Source: Verrucomicrobiota bacterium
Lineage (GTDB): Bacteria; Verrucomicrobiota; Verrucomicrobiae; Limisphaerales; UBA11358
Direction: 5' to 3'
Assembly: GCA_014860005.1 (NCBI GenBank)
Contig: JACZKP010000168.1
Span: 1 to 61,670 of the forward strand
DNA length: 61,670 bases
Shown here: piece after piece, positions 25,868 to 33,787 of the stretch
How positions within the stretch are numbered: position 1 is the stretch's first letter
Layout: every line of letters starts with the position of its first letter
The notes under the pieces: model-generated
Database searches by the model: none
What the model was told of the DNA's origin: nothing
Seen by the model: only the letters and a program-made list of their open reading frames with translations
Made by a program: the position numbers and the translations under genes

Positions 25868-25998
25868 GCGACGCCCCGTCGCCACAGAGTGGTTGCGACG
25901 CCCGCGTCGCATTGTTTCGGACAACCCGGAAAACTGCCACTCAACTGGCCACGAGGGCGTCGCCTGCACCATTCTGCGACGGGGCGTCGCAGCCACCA
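25868..25998. repeat. Long palindromic repeat GACGCCCCGTCGC
   Basis: GCGACGCCCCGTCGC (25868-25882) and its exact reverse complement (25976-25990) enclose a second, imperfect pair (GCGACGCCCGCGTCGC against GAGGGCGTCGCC). The whole would fold into a long hairpin downstream of the serine hydrolase gene. Probably a dispersed palindrome; no second copy found in the window. Confidence 0.6.
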
Positions 25999-26021
25999 AT
26001 TGCCATCTTCGGAGTTCGGGC

Positions 26022-27335
26022 TCAACGATCCTTGAACAAAACCAGGTCCGCAATCTGGTCCGGCAGTTCCTCAAGCTTGGCGTCAGCCCGATTCGCCAGA
26101 ATGATCACGGTAAACTTCTTCTCCGGGAACCGGACGATGCGGGTGCGGAAGCCAATAGTTTCACCACTGTGCCAGATTGCCTTCAGCCCGCGATATTCGC
26201 TGAGGTACCACCCGAAGCCGTAGCTGCGTCCGGGTTTGTCCGTGGGCGTCGCGGGTGAGAACGCCACGCGCAGGGTGGATTCGCTCACCAGTTTTGATTT
26301 GTAGAGCGCCTGATCCCACTTGAACAGGTCGGTGACGGAGGAGTAAATGCCGCCGTCGCCCAGCACGGAACTGGTGAGACTCTGATCGGTTCGCTCAAAG
26401 GGCACGCCCCTCCCCATGAACCCGAGCGCCTCCTCTCCCCGTCCCTCTCCTCCATTCGGAATGGAGGAGAGGGTGGCCGAAGGCCGGGAGAGGAGGTGCT
26501 CTGAGTTCGGGGGCTCAAAGCGCGAATCATCCTTTCGGCGAATTCTCTCCCTGACCCTCTCCCCCCCATCCGATGGGGAGAGGGAATCGCGCTTGGGCGT
26601 GTGGCCGTAGGCGCGATTGGGAATGACGGCATAGCCTTCTTCGTAGGCGAGGGTGTTGCTCATTTTCAACGGCTCAAAAATGTTCTCGCGCAGAAACCAG
26701 GCGAACGTCTGACCCGAGCGCACTTCCACAATCAGCGCCAACAGCGCGTAACCCGAGTTGCTGTAGCGATACTGCGTGCCAGGCGCGAAGTAAGCAGCCG
26801 CCGACGTGAGGAGGCGGTCGTCGCCATGCGTGGCCTCTGTCCGCCTCCTCATGTCGGCGGCGACGAGCAGGCGCAGCACATCCTGATCAAGCACGGGAAT
26901 CGTCGTGCCGGGCGGAATCAGAACCTCATAATCCGGCAGACCGGAGGTGTGCGTGAGCAAATGCCGCACGGTGACTTCCTTTCCGTACGCGGGAAACTCC
27001 GGGAAGAAATCCGTGAGCCGCTCGTCGAGCGTCAATTGTCGGCGCTCGACCAGCATCAGGACCGCCATTGCGGTGAATTGCTTGGTGACGGAGGCGAGGC
27101 GGAAGTTGGTATTGGTGGTGCAGTGGACTTTTCGCTCCAGGTCCGCCAGTCCAAATCCCTTGGTGAAGACGGCTTTGCCCTGGTGAATGACCATTACGCT
27201 GCCACCGGGCGCGTTGACCTGGCTGTAATTGCGAAACATGGATTCGATCTGGGCCGCGGTGTTCGCGTCCAGTGCCAGAGCAGATTTTGCCAAAGCTGTC
27301 ATTACTAGAATCAGAGTCATGGTTGTTGCCCGCAT
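26022..27335 (-). CDS. Beta-lactamase-family serine hydrolase with in-frame insert
   Basis: 437-residue exported class C beta-lactamase/esterase-like hydrolase. Start MRATTMTLILVMTALAKSALA gives a clean signal peptide. Active-site motifs: S82-x-x-K85 in LASVTKQFTAM, Tyr motif YRYSNSGYALL, and the third motif region WHSGETIGF. These enzymes hydrolyse esters or D-amino-acid peptides in the periplasm; substrate unknown. Odd feature: about residues 245-308 (DNA about 26410-26600) are a Pro/Ser/Arg-rich segment (SLSPSDGGERVRERIRR...LSSIPNGGEGRGEEALG) translated from two dispersed palindromes that keep the frame open. Flanking sequence on both sides matches the family, so the insert may be a tolerated surface loop. 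Confidence 0.87.
   Translation of the reverse strand: MRATTMTLILVMTALAKSALALDANTAAQIESMFRNYSQVNAPGGSVMVIHQGKAVFTKGFGLADLERKVHCTTNTNFRLASVTKQFTAMAVLMLVERRQLTLDERLTDFFPEFPAYGKEVTVRHLLTHTSGLPDYEVLIPPGTTIPVLDQDVLRLLVAADMRRRTEATHGDDRLLTSAAAYFAPGTQYRYSNSGYALLALIVEVRSGQTFAWFLRENIFEPLKMSNTLAYEEGYAVIPNRAYGHTPKRDSLSPSDGGERVRERIRRKDDSRFEPPNSEHLLSRPSATLSSIPNGGEGRGEEALGFMGRGVPFERTDQSLTSSVLGDGGIYSSVTDLFKWDQALYKSKLVSESTLRVAFSPATPTDKPGRSYGFGWYLSEYRGLKAIWHSGETIGFRTRIVRFPEKKFTVIILANRADAKLEELPDQIADLVLFKDR
26443..26583. repeat. Palindromic repeats inserted in a coding region
   Basis: CCCTCTCCTCCATTC (26443-26457) pairs perfectly with 26459-26473. A second hairpin of the same family (CCCTCTCCCCCCCATCC against ATGGGGAGAGGG) lies at 26554-26583. 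A related hairpin CCCTCTCC/GGAGAGGG is intergenic at 56565-56584. Such CCTCTCC palindromes are normally intergenic; here they are read through in frame by the serine hydrolase. Confidence 0.7.
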
Positions 27336-27543
27336 CGTCACGACTGAGCATTCGGAACGATTCGGCTCAAGGCAATTCATTTGAAGCGGGAGGGTTGAAT
27401 AAGTTCCACGCTTGGTGGTGACCGGAAAAGTCGAGATGCGATCTGATCTCGAAGATTTCGGAAAGAAAAAGCGTATGGCGTCGCCGAGTCGCCAGAGACT
27501 GGTAAAGATGCTCGTCCCTCATTAGACCAACCCTTGGTTTTTA

Positions 27544-27735
27544 GCTGCGGAGCAGCGGCAGAAAATAGCCCACGGCGCAAGCCGTGAGTGGACTTGCGGG
27601 AGTGCCAAGCCCCGGAGGGGCGACAGAATCATCGTGGTCGCGGATTTGCTATCGCCCCTCCGGGGCTTGAGGTTCGCTCTGCCGACCCCCACGGCTTATG
27701 CCGTGGGCTATTTTCCTTCGCACCTCCGGTGCTGC
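27544..27735. repeat. Long dispersed palindrome (CCCCGGAGGGGC core), copy 1
   Basis: Outer arms GAAAATAGCCCACGGC (27561-27576) and GCCGTGGGCTATTTTC (27700-27715) are exact reverse complements. Inner arms AAGCCCCGGAGGGGCGA and TCGCCCCTCCGGGGCTT are also paired. It fills the gap between the serine hydrolase and the EamA transporter. A diverged copy lies at 60432-60623. Confidence 0.75.
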
Positions 27736-27778
27736 GATTTATCGCAGCGGCGCAGAGCTGGACATCCAAAGTCAGAAA

Positions 27779-28699
27779 TCACTTCGCCAGTGCCAATCCC
27801 ACCACCCCGGCCACAGCAATCGCGCCGCCGATGAGCGCTCGCGGTGTGATTTTCTCGTTTTCCATCACTCGCACAAATGGAATTACCACCAGCGGCGTGA
27901 GGGCAGTGATGGCGGTGACGATCCCGGTGGGCGTGGTTTTGAGCGCCCACAACATCAGGCTCATGCCCACGGTCTGGCCGGCCAGGCTGTTGGTCAGCAC
28001 CCAGGGCCAGATGCGTCGCCATTTGTCGCGGGCGCCCGTTGTGTCCACAACCTCACCCATGTCTTCTGGCAGACGCACAAAGTGACGTTTGGCGACGAGC
28101 AACAGAATCCCGGCAATGAGCAAGCCGCCAAGCAACCGTTGAAACGCGGCCGTCGCGCCGTCCATGGATTCGTTGTTCGCGAAGGCGATGGCGTATCCTT
28201 TCCGGCTCATCACCGCGCCGATCCCGTTGCCCGCCGCGCCAATGAGGGCAAAGAGAATTCCTGCCCACAGCTTCGCTCGCGGAATGTGCAGGTGTTCGCT
28301 CGGCGACAAAGCCGACGCGACACCCGTCAAGATGACCCCCACGCAGAGGATTTGAACTGCACCCAGAGTGGTGCCGAGCCACAGCCATTCGACGAGCGCG
28401 GCAATCGGCGCAGTGCCACATTGAATCAGCAGCACGGAAAGCCGCGAGCCAAGCCGGGGCAACGCTTCAAACAAACCGGCGTCGCCGATGCCGATGCCAA
28501 TCAAACCGCTCAACAGGAAAATGGGCAGCGCCCTGCCGCTGAGTCCGTTGCCGCCGGTAAACGCCCAGATGCCCAGGAAAAGCGTCGCGAGCGCGAGCCT
28601 CCAGAAATTCGCCTCGATGCCACCGATGAGCTTGGCCGTGCGATGACCACACACGACGGAGATCGAAAAGAAGAACGTAGCTAGAAACGCCGCGAACAT
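27779..28699 (-). CDS. EamA/DMT-family transporter
   Basis: 306 residues, ten predicted transmembrane helices in two homologous halves of five, as usual for drug/metabolite exporters of the EamA family. The first half begins FAAFLATFFFSISVVCGHRTAKLIGGIEANFWRL; the second begins AKLWAGILFALIGAAGNGIGAVMSRKGY. Each half ends with the family pattern, G(I/V)xLTG near 140 and PLVVIPFVRVMENEKITPRALIGGAIAVAGVVGL at the C-terminus. Substrate unknown. The AlkA-like gene lies seven bases upstream on the same strand, so the two may share a transcript. Confidence 0.88.
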   Translation of the reverse strand: MFAAFLATFFFSISVVCGHRTAKLIGGIEANFWRLALATLFLGIWAFTGGNGLSGRALPIFLLSGLIGIGIGDAGLFEALPRLGSRLSVLLIQCGTAPIAALVEWLWLGTTLGAVQILCVGVILTGVASALSPSEHLHIPRAKLWAGILFALIGAAGNGIGAVMSRKGYAIAFANNESMDGATAAFQRLLGGLLIAGILLLVAKRHFVRLPEDMGEVVDTTGARDKWRRIWPWVLTNSLAGQTVGMSLMLWALKTTPTGIVTAITALTPLVVIPFVRVMENEKITPRALIGGAIAVAGVVGLALAK

Positions 28700-28705
28700 G
28701 CCGGG

Positions 28706-29320
28706 TCAATCGGGCAGTTCCAACGCGCGCCAGAGATACCACGACGCCACGGAGCGATACGGTCGCCAGCGTTCGCCGTGTGCAAGCAATTCCTTGGGCG
28801 ATGGCAATTCGGCCAGGCCGTACACCCGTGCAAAGCCACAGCGGACGCCGTAATCGGTCACGGGCAACACGTCGGGCCGGCCCAGCGTGAACATGAGCAG
28901 CATCTCAACCGTCCACGGGCCGACGCCGCGGATGCGGGTCAGTCGTTCGAGGATTTCTTCATTGGACAGCTTCCTGATTGCGCGAGATGTGGGCACTACG
29001 CCGGAGAGGGTCTTGGCGGCGATGTCTTTGACGGAAGCAGTTTTGGCGCGGGACAACCCAGCGCCGCGCAATTGTTCATCCGGGGTTTCGAGCAAATCAT
29101 CTGGCCTGGGAAAACGGCGAGCCGGGTAAAGCGCCCGCACGCGGCGGAGAATCGTGACCGCCGCCGTGCCGTTGAGTTGCTGATGTGCCACGGCCGAGAC
29201 AAGCGCCTGAAACGGACTTCGATGGTTCGCCGGTGTGAGTCGGCAGGGGCCGACTTTCTTGATGACGCGCGCCAGAGTTTTGTCCGCGCGCATGAGGTAT
29301 TCAACGGCTTCGGGCGACAT
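28706..29320 (-). CDS. DNA-3-methyladenine glycosylase II (HhH-GPD)
   Basis: 204-residue AlkA-type base-excision repair enzyme removing alkylated purines. Start MSPEAVEYLMRADKTLARVI is chosen because it opens the conserved first helix and removes the overlap with the upstream gene; the frame runs 26 residues further. Helix-hairpin-helix LTRIRGVGPWTVEMLLMFTLGRPDVLPVTDYGVR contains the catalytic Asp (VTD). The N-terminal FQALVSAVAHQQLNGTAA is also characteristic. The short length fits the one-domain AlkA/MagIII-like group rather than E. coli AlkA (282 residues). Probably transcribed with the genes upstream (signal peptidase and a hypothetical). Confidence 0.9.
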   Translation of the reverse strand: MSPEAVEYLMRADKTLARVIKKVGPCRLTPANHRSPFQALVSAVAHQQLNGTAAVTILRRVRALYPARRFPRPDDLLETPDEQLRGAGLSRAKTASVKDIAAKTLSGVVPTSRAIRKLSNEEILERLTRIRGVGPWTVEMLLMFTLGRPDVLPVTDYGVRCGFARVYGLAELPSPKELLAHGERWRPYRSVASWYLWRALELPD

Positions 29321-29345
29321 GGGTGAACGGCTCCTCGCCTGGCGG

Positions 29346-29933
29346 CTAGAGTGCGCGGACTGCTCGCGTGTGGGCGCGGCGAACAGGAATTCGATCAATC
29401 CGCGCCAGCTCAGAACGTGGGCTGGGCTGGATTGCGCGGGTGAGCGTGCGCACGGTTTCGATTTTGGAAATCAGCCATACATTGTCCACTTTCTTCAGGG
29501 TGAACTTCATCTCCTGAATCAGGAAATCCGGTTCCTCCGGTGAGCTTGCCCGGGCCGTCAATTCCACCACGGCGGATTCTTTGTCCGCCGCCAGAATGAC
29601 ATTCAAGTCCAGCAACTGTACTTTGAGCGAGCGGAGGTTTGAGCGGATCGCGAGGGCCAGTTGGGTGAGTTCCTCCCGGTCGGCCACGATTTGTTGCGTG
29701 CCGCGGCGCCAATCCACCGTGATGGCAACTTCCGAATCGAACTGGCTGGCCAGTTTCTGGATGTTGGCGGCGCGGGGGAGCAGGCCCTCGTTTGGGGCGA
29801 ATGATGCCAGCCGGGCAACCTCGGCGAGTCGTTGGCGGATCAACTTCTCCGGGCTGGGAAAGAAAAGCATCCAAAGCCAGACCCCCAGCGCCAGCACGAC
29901 CGCGAACAGCACAAGGCGAATGACGATCTTCAT
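29346..29933 (-). CDS. Hypothetical membrane-anchored protein
   Basis: 195 residues: one N-terminal membrane anchor (IRLVLFAVVLALGVWLWMLFF, 5-25), an amphipathic helix (EKLIRQRLAEVARLASF), then an alpha/beta domain with strand patterns EVAITVDW, LKVQLLDLNVIL, SAVVELTARA, DFLIQEMKFTLKKVDNVWLISKIETV. The last strands resemble the NTF2/SnoaL-like fold. Its ATG overlaps the signal peptidase stop by four bases (29930-29933), so the two are translationally coupled. A role in export or envelope assembly is only suggested by this neighbour. Confidence 0.75.
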   Translation of the reverse strand: MKIVIRLVLFAVVLALGVWLWMLFFPSPEKLIRQRLAEVARLASFAPNEGLLPRAANIQKLASQFDSEVAITVDWRRGTQQIVADREELTQLALAIRSNLRSLKVQLLDLNVILAADKESAVVELTARASSPEEPDFLIQEMKFTLKKVDNVWLISKIETVRTLTRAIQPSPRSELARIDRIPVRRAHTRAVRAL

Positions 29934-30454
29934 AGGAGAATCTTCCCCACGATGCGGTTGCGGGTGGCGACGCCGTGTACATGATCTTCAATCGGCATCG
30001 AGCGATTGTCGCCGACAACGAAGTATTCCCCCACACCCAGTCGGCGCGGGGGCATCTCCCAGCGGCATCGGGACTTCATATAGGGTTCGTCCAATGGCTC
30101 GCCGTTCACGACCAGTCGCCCTCCACGAAACTCGACCGTTTCGCCCGGCAACCCAACAATGCGTTTCATATACATGATGCTCTTGCCGGCCAAGCGGATG
30201 GAAACGACATCCCCCCGGCGCGGCTCCCGCCAAGAATAAGCGAGGCGGTTCACGAAGTGAATGCTGTTCTCGCGATACGTGGGTGACATGCTGGGGCCGG
30301 TAATGCGGATGGGGGGCAGCAGAATGAACCGGAACACGACGAAAGTCGCCACCACCAGCACGACGATCCGGATGAGCGTAAACGCGGGCTTGCGGCCGAT
30401 AAGAATCGTCCACAGCCATGAATGCGGTACGGGCTTTTGTGTTTCGCTTTCCAT
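29930..30454 (-). CDS. lepB: Signal peptidase I
   Basis: 174-residue inner-membrane serine protease that removes signal peptides. One membrane anchor (about 27-46, IRIVVLVVATFVVFRFILLPP) is followed by the catalytic Ser55 in ITGPSMSPT and the general-base Lys97 in YMKRIVGLPGETVEFRGG. The C-terminal box GEYFVVGDNRSMPIEDH corresponds to box E; the usual SxDSR is SMPIEDH here, a mild deviation. Short length matches Gram-positive or organellar-type SipS-like enzymes rather than E. coli LepB (324 residues). First gene of a minus-strand operon with the hypothetical and probably the glycosylase. Divergent from the metallophosphoesterase gene. Confidence 0.9.
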   Translation of the reverse strand: MESETQKPVPHSWLWTILIGRKPAFTLIRIVVLVVATFVVFRFILLPPIRITGPSMSPTYRENSIHFVNRLAYSWREPRRGDVVSIRLAGKSIMYMKRIVGLPGETVEFRGGRLVVNGEPLDEPYMKSRCRWEMPPRRLGVGEYFVVGDNRSMPIEDHVHGVATRNRIVGKILL

Positions 30455-30577
30455 CTGCGCCGCAGGTCAACCTCTGCGAAGCGCTGAAAGTTTCGGCGGA
30501 GAATTCCCGGCGCGCAAGCGCAGACTCGCCGGGGAAAATCGCTTGTGGAGCCCGTGCCATGGGCGTAGGAAGCACCC

Positions 30578-31489
30578 ATGCCGATTCATCTTCCATCCAT
30601 TTCGAGGCGGGAGTTCCTGAATCGTTCGTTGCTCGCCGGGGCGGGCCTCGCGCTCAGTCCTGCTTTGCAGGCGGCGGGCCGGCGCACGGATGCAAACTCC
30701 TGGGCGTTGCTGGCGGACCCCCACATTGCCGCCGATCCCCAGCGCGTGTTACGGGGCGTCAACATGGCGGAGCACCTGCAAACCGTTTCCACGGAACTGC
30801 TGGCCTTGCCCAAGTCGCCCGCCGGGGTCTTCGTGGTGGGCGATTGCGCGCTTAACAGCGGCGAGAAAGGGGACTACGCCACTTTGACCGAACTGTTGAC
30901 GCCGTTGCGCCGCGGAAAACTGCCAATCCATCTCGCGCTGGGCAACCACGACCACCGGGACAATTTCTGGGACGCGCTCCAGGAGCGCGCCTCCGTCAAA
31001 CGTCCGGTTGCGGATCGGCACGTGGCACTGTTGCGCACGCCGAAAGTGAACTGGTTCATGCTGGACTCGCTGGAGAAAACGCTTCAGACACCCGGCTTGA
31101 TCGGAGCCGCACAACTCGACTGGCTGGCGAAATCACTGGACGCCAATCGCCGCACTCCGGCGATGGTGCTGATCCATCACAACCCGGCGGCGGAAGGGAG
31201 CCAAGGAGCGCTCAAAGACACCGGGGCGCTGCTTGAGATCATTCGTCCGCGCCGGCAGGTGAAGGCCTGGATATTCGGACACACCCACAAATGGAGCATT
31301 GTGGAGGATCCGAACGGGCTGCATCTCGTGAACCTGCCGCCGGTGGCTTATGTCTTTCGCGAAGGAGATCCGAGCGGTTGGGTTCATGCCACGGCGCGGC
31401 GCGACGGGATGCGGCTGGAGTTGCGTTGCGTGGACTCAGCGCACAAGGACCACGGTCAATTGGTGGATCTCCAGTGGCGCGCGGGCTGA
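30578..31489 (+). CDS. Tat-exported metallophosphoesterase
   Basis: 303 residues. A twin-arginine signal (SRREFLNRSLLAGAGLALSPALQA) sends the folded protein across the membrane. The calcineurin-like dimetal site is complete: LADPHIAAD (D-x-H), VVGDCALNSG (GD), LALGNHDHR (GNHD), LIHHNPAAEG (His), and IFGHTHKWSI (GHTH). The family hydrolyses phosphomonoesters or diesters (cyclic nucleotides, nucleotides, phospholipid heads); substrate cannot be read. Single gene divergent from lepB with a 120-base intergenic region. Confidence 0.9.
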   Translation: MPIHLPSISRREFLNRSLLAGAGLALSPALQAAGRRTDANSWALLADPHIAADPQRVLRGVNMAEHLQTVSTELLALPKSPAGVFVVGDCALNSGEKGDYATLTELLTPLRRGKLPIHLALGNHDHRDNFWDALQERASVKRPVADRHVALLRTPKVNWFMLDSLEKTLQTPGLIGAAQLDWLAKSLDANRRTPAMVLIHHNPAAEGSQGALKDTGALLEIIRPRRQVKAWIFGHTHKWSIVEDPNGLHLVNLPPVAYVFREGDPSGWVHATARRDGMRLELRCVDSAHKDHGQLVDLQWRAG

Positions 31490-31531
31490 GAATTGCGGGC
31501 GATGCGTTAAGTCGGAGAAATGAATGAGGTG

Positions 31532-31864
31532 TTACAGGCCTTCGTAGTAAGCATCCACATCGTCATCAATCCTGATGGAAGCGCTGAAATCCTTTCCGCT
31601 TTGTTGAAGGATTTTTGCAACCTGGGGCGATACCCAGTGGCGTTTTTTGTTCTTCTCCGGAGGTGGCTTAAGCCGGTAGTAACCGGCATTGTCACTTTCG
31701 AGAATTCCTCGCTCCTCCATGCGGGTCAGCACTGGTTTGGCCCATTCCGGTGACTGCCGATAACGATGTTTTCCTCCAGCGCGCCTACAGATATCACGGG
31801 CGGCGATGAATTCATTCTTCCACGACTTCAAATAGTAATAAATCTCTCGTTCGTCCGCGTCCAT
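31532..31864 (-). CDS. Hypothetical small winged-helix-like protein
   Basis: 110 residues, MDADEREIYYYLKSWKNEFIAARDICRRAGGKHRYRQSP continuing with EWAKPVLTRMEERGILESDNAGYYRLK. The order helix, helix with ICRRAGGK, recognition-like helix WAKPVLTRMEERG and wing ILESDNAGYYRL resembles a winged helix-turn-helix without a known regulator name. The C-terminal SIRIDDDVDAYYEGL is acidic. An AAAGG precedes the ATG by seven bases. More AT-rich than neighbours. Function unknown. Confidence 0.65.
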   Translation of the reverse strand: MDADEREIYYYLKSWKNEFIAARDICRRAGGKHRYRQSPEWAKPVLTRMEERGILESDNAGYYRLKPPPEKNKKRHWVSPQVAKILQQSGKDFSASIRIDDDVDAYYEGL

Positions 31865-31975
31865 GATGCCTTTAAATGGCTTAATACGGGTCGCGTGTCG
31901 AACACTTTATGGCCAGCGCGACGTCACCGGCCCAATACCCATCCGATTCCAGGATATTCCGCGAGCATCCTTTCG

Positions 31976-32878
31976 CTATTTGATGGCGCGCAACGCCAGC
32001 GTCTTCCACAACAAACCGGTGTTGTTGGTGATGATGCCGTCCACGCCCATATCGAGCAGTTTATTGGCCGCCGCAGGATCGTTGATGGTGTACACCCAGA
32101 CCTTCAATCCGCGTTTGTGCGCTTCCTTGACCGCTTCCGCGCTGACCTGGTCGTTCCAGACCGCCAACTTGGCGCCTGACTTCATCAAATCATCCAGCCA
32201 GGCGGCATCCAACGGCTTGGGTCTGTCGCCTGGCTTGGTGCCGTCTGCCAGCGTCCCGGGTGGCCCCAGCGCGCCCAAGACCTGCCGGGGTTCCAGACTG
32301 TTGAAATCCTTCAGATACTTCCAGTCGAACGACTGGACGACGAGTTGGTTAATGAGATTCTTGTCGCGCAGAATCTTGACGCACGTGGCCGCGTCACCTT
32401 GTTTGCGCTCGATGAGCGTGACGCCGCCGGCACCTTGAATCGCATCCAACGCCTCGGTCAACAGCGGCATTCGTGTTCCGGCGTACTTCGGGTCGAACCA
32501 GCTTCCCGCATCGAGGCTTTGAATTTCCGCGGCGGTTTTGCTGTCCACGCGGATTTTCTGGCCGCCCCAGCGTTTGAGTGCGTCTGTGGTCCGGTCGAGG
32601 GTGGAGTCATGGAACACAATCGGCACGCCGTCTTTGCTGTGATAGTAATCCAGTTCAACGAGGTCGGCCCCGGCTTCAATCGCGAGTTTGAAAGCGGGCA
32701 AAGTGTTTTCCGGTGCGAATTGCATGTAGCCGCGGTGGGCGATGATGAGCGGTCGGTTGGCATTGAACAGCCTTAACGCGGGCGCATCCTGGGCGGAGGT
32801 TTTCATAGGAGTGACGACCGGGGACAAGCCCACAGTCAGGAGCATCGCTGCGGTGAGAGTGCTTGATACAACATTCAT
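31976..32878 (-). CDS. Glycerophosphodiester phosphodiesterase
   Basis: 300-residue exported GDPD hydrolysing deacylated phospholipid heads to glycerol 3-phosphate and an alcohol. Start MNVVSSTLTAAMLLTVGLSP provides a signal peptide; 62 further codons upstream lack one. Catalytic pattern: LIIAHRGYMQFAPENTLPAFKLAIEAGAD (HR and E-N-T), VELDYYHSKDGVPIVFHDSTLDRTT (E-x-D and the second catalytic His in FHD), then VTLIERK and the C-terminal KVWVYTINDPAAANKLLDMGVDGIITN. All expected catalytic residues are present. Divergent from the histidine kinase gene. Confidence 0.9.
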   Translation of the reverse strand: MNVVSSTLTAAMLLTVGLSPVVTPMKTSAQDAPALRLFNANRPLIIAHRGYMQFAPENTLPAFKLAIEAGADLVELDYYHSKDGVPIVFHDSTLDRTTDALKRWGGQKIRVDSKTAAEIQSLDAGSWFDPKYAGTRMPLLTEALDAIQGAGGVTLIERKQGDAATCVKILRDKNLINQLVVQSFDWKYLKDFNSLEPRQVLGALGPPGTLADGTKPGDRPKPLDAAWLDDLMKSGAKLAVWNDQVSAEAVKEAHKRGLKVWVYTINDPAAANKLLDMGVDGIITNNTGLLWKTLALRAIK

Positions 32879-32929
32879 TTTCACGCCGGCAAGTTGGGTG
32901 AGGGTGCCGAGGCTGGCAAGCTCAAATAG

Positions 32930-33787
32930 ATGCCGCCTGGCGTGAATCATCGGCTTCTGCTGAGGGAAAGTAATGTCCATGCGAACGGCTCTGGATTCAG
33001 GGCCACGTATCTGACATTGTGTGGGTCGCAAGTGGAAAAAATTCTGGCAACGGCGCTTGGCCAAGACGTGAGCAAGCTGGCGACGCAGGAGAAACAGCGT
33101 TTGCTGTCACGCCTGCTGGCGCGACTGGCGCACGAGATCCGCAATCCGCTCAGTTCGCTGGACATTCACGTGCAATTGCTGGAGGAAGACCTGGCACAAG
33201 CGCCCGCCCAAGTGAGGGATAAGGCCGCGGGCCGATTTGAAATCATTCACGGTGAATTGCATCGCCTCGAAAGTATGGTGAAGCACTTTCTCAGTCTGGC
33301 CGGACCGTCGTCGCTTGCCTTGCAGCAAGTCGAAGTGACCGAGGTGGTTGGGCACGTGTGCGAATTGCTCCATCCTGAAGCTGCCGCGCGCGGAGTCGAG
33401 GTCGTGATGAAAATCCCTGACGTTATGCCGCCGTTGACCGCTGACCCTGTTCAACTCACGCAGGCGCTGGTGAATCTGGTCATCAATGCGATTCAAGCGG
33501 TGGAGGGCAAAGGTCGCGTGGAAGTCAGTGTGCGCATTGATGTGGAGAAAAACTTCCTGGCCATCGAGATTCACGACACGGGTCCGGGAATTCCATTGGA
33601 AAGGCGATCGGCCATCTTTGAGCCCTTCTTCACGACCAAGACCGAAGGCAGCGGTCTTGGACTTTGGATTGTTCAGCAGATTGTCACGGCGCACGGTGGC
33701 GTGGTGGTGGCGTCCAACGCTCCGAATGGCGGCGCCGTGTTTGCCGTGCATCTGCCGCTGGGGAAGAAAGAAAACGAGAATGGATAA
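32930..33787 (+). CDS. Soluble sensor histidine kinase
   Basis: 285 residues, no membrane segment. Dimerisation/phosphoacceptor domain with H68 in RLLARLAHEIRNPLSSLDI; ATPase domain with N box QALVNLVINAIQAV, G1 IEIHDTGPGIP, F box IFEPFFTTKTEGSGLGL and G2. All kinase boxes are intact. The first 34 residues do not look conserved, and GTG at 33032 (VEKILATALGQD) is a good alternative start. With no PAS or membrane sensor it probably receives its signal through a partner, as NtrB-like kinases do. It overlaps the response regulator start by eight bases, so the pair is co-translated. Probably phosphorylates that regulator. Confidence 0.9.
   Translation: MPPGVNHRLLLRESNVHANGSGFRATYLTLCGSQVEKILATALGQDVSKLATQEKQRLLSRLLARLAHEIRNPLSSLDIHVQLLEEDLAQAPAQVRDKAAGRFEIIHGELHRLESMVKHFLSLAGPSSLALQQVEVTEVVGHVCELLHPEAAARGVEVVMKIPDVMPPLTADPVQLTQALVNLVINAIQAVEGKGRVEVSVRIDVEKNFLAIEIHDTGPGIPLERRSAIFEPFFTTKTEGSGLGLWIVQQIVTAHGGVVVASNAPNGGAVFAVHLPLGKKENENG

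Noticed and set aside
25704..27735. CRISPR-like or satellite arrays in the palindrome-rich gaps
   Set aside because: Repeats are inverted and of different families, not regularly spaced direct repeats with unique spacers.
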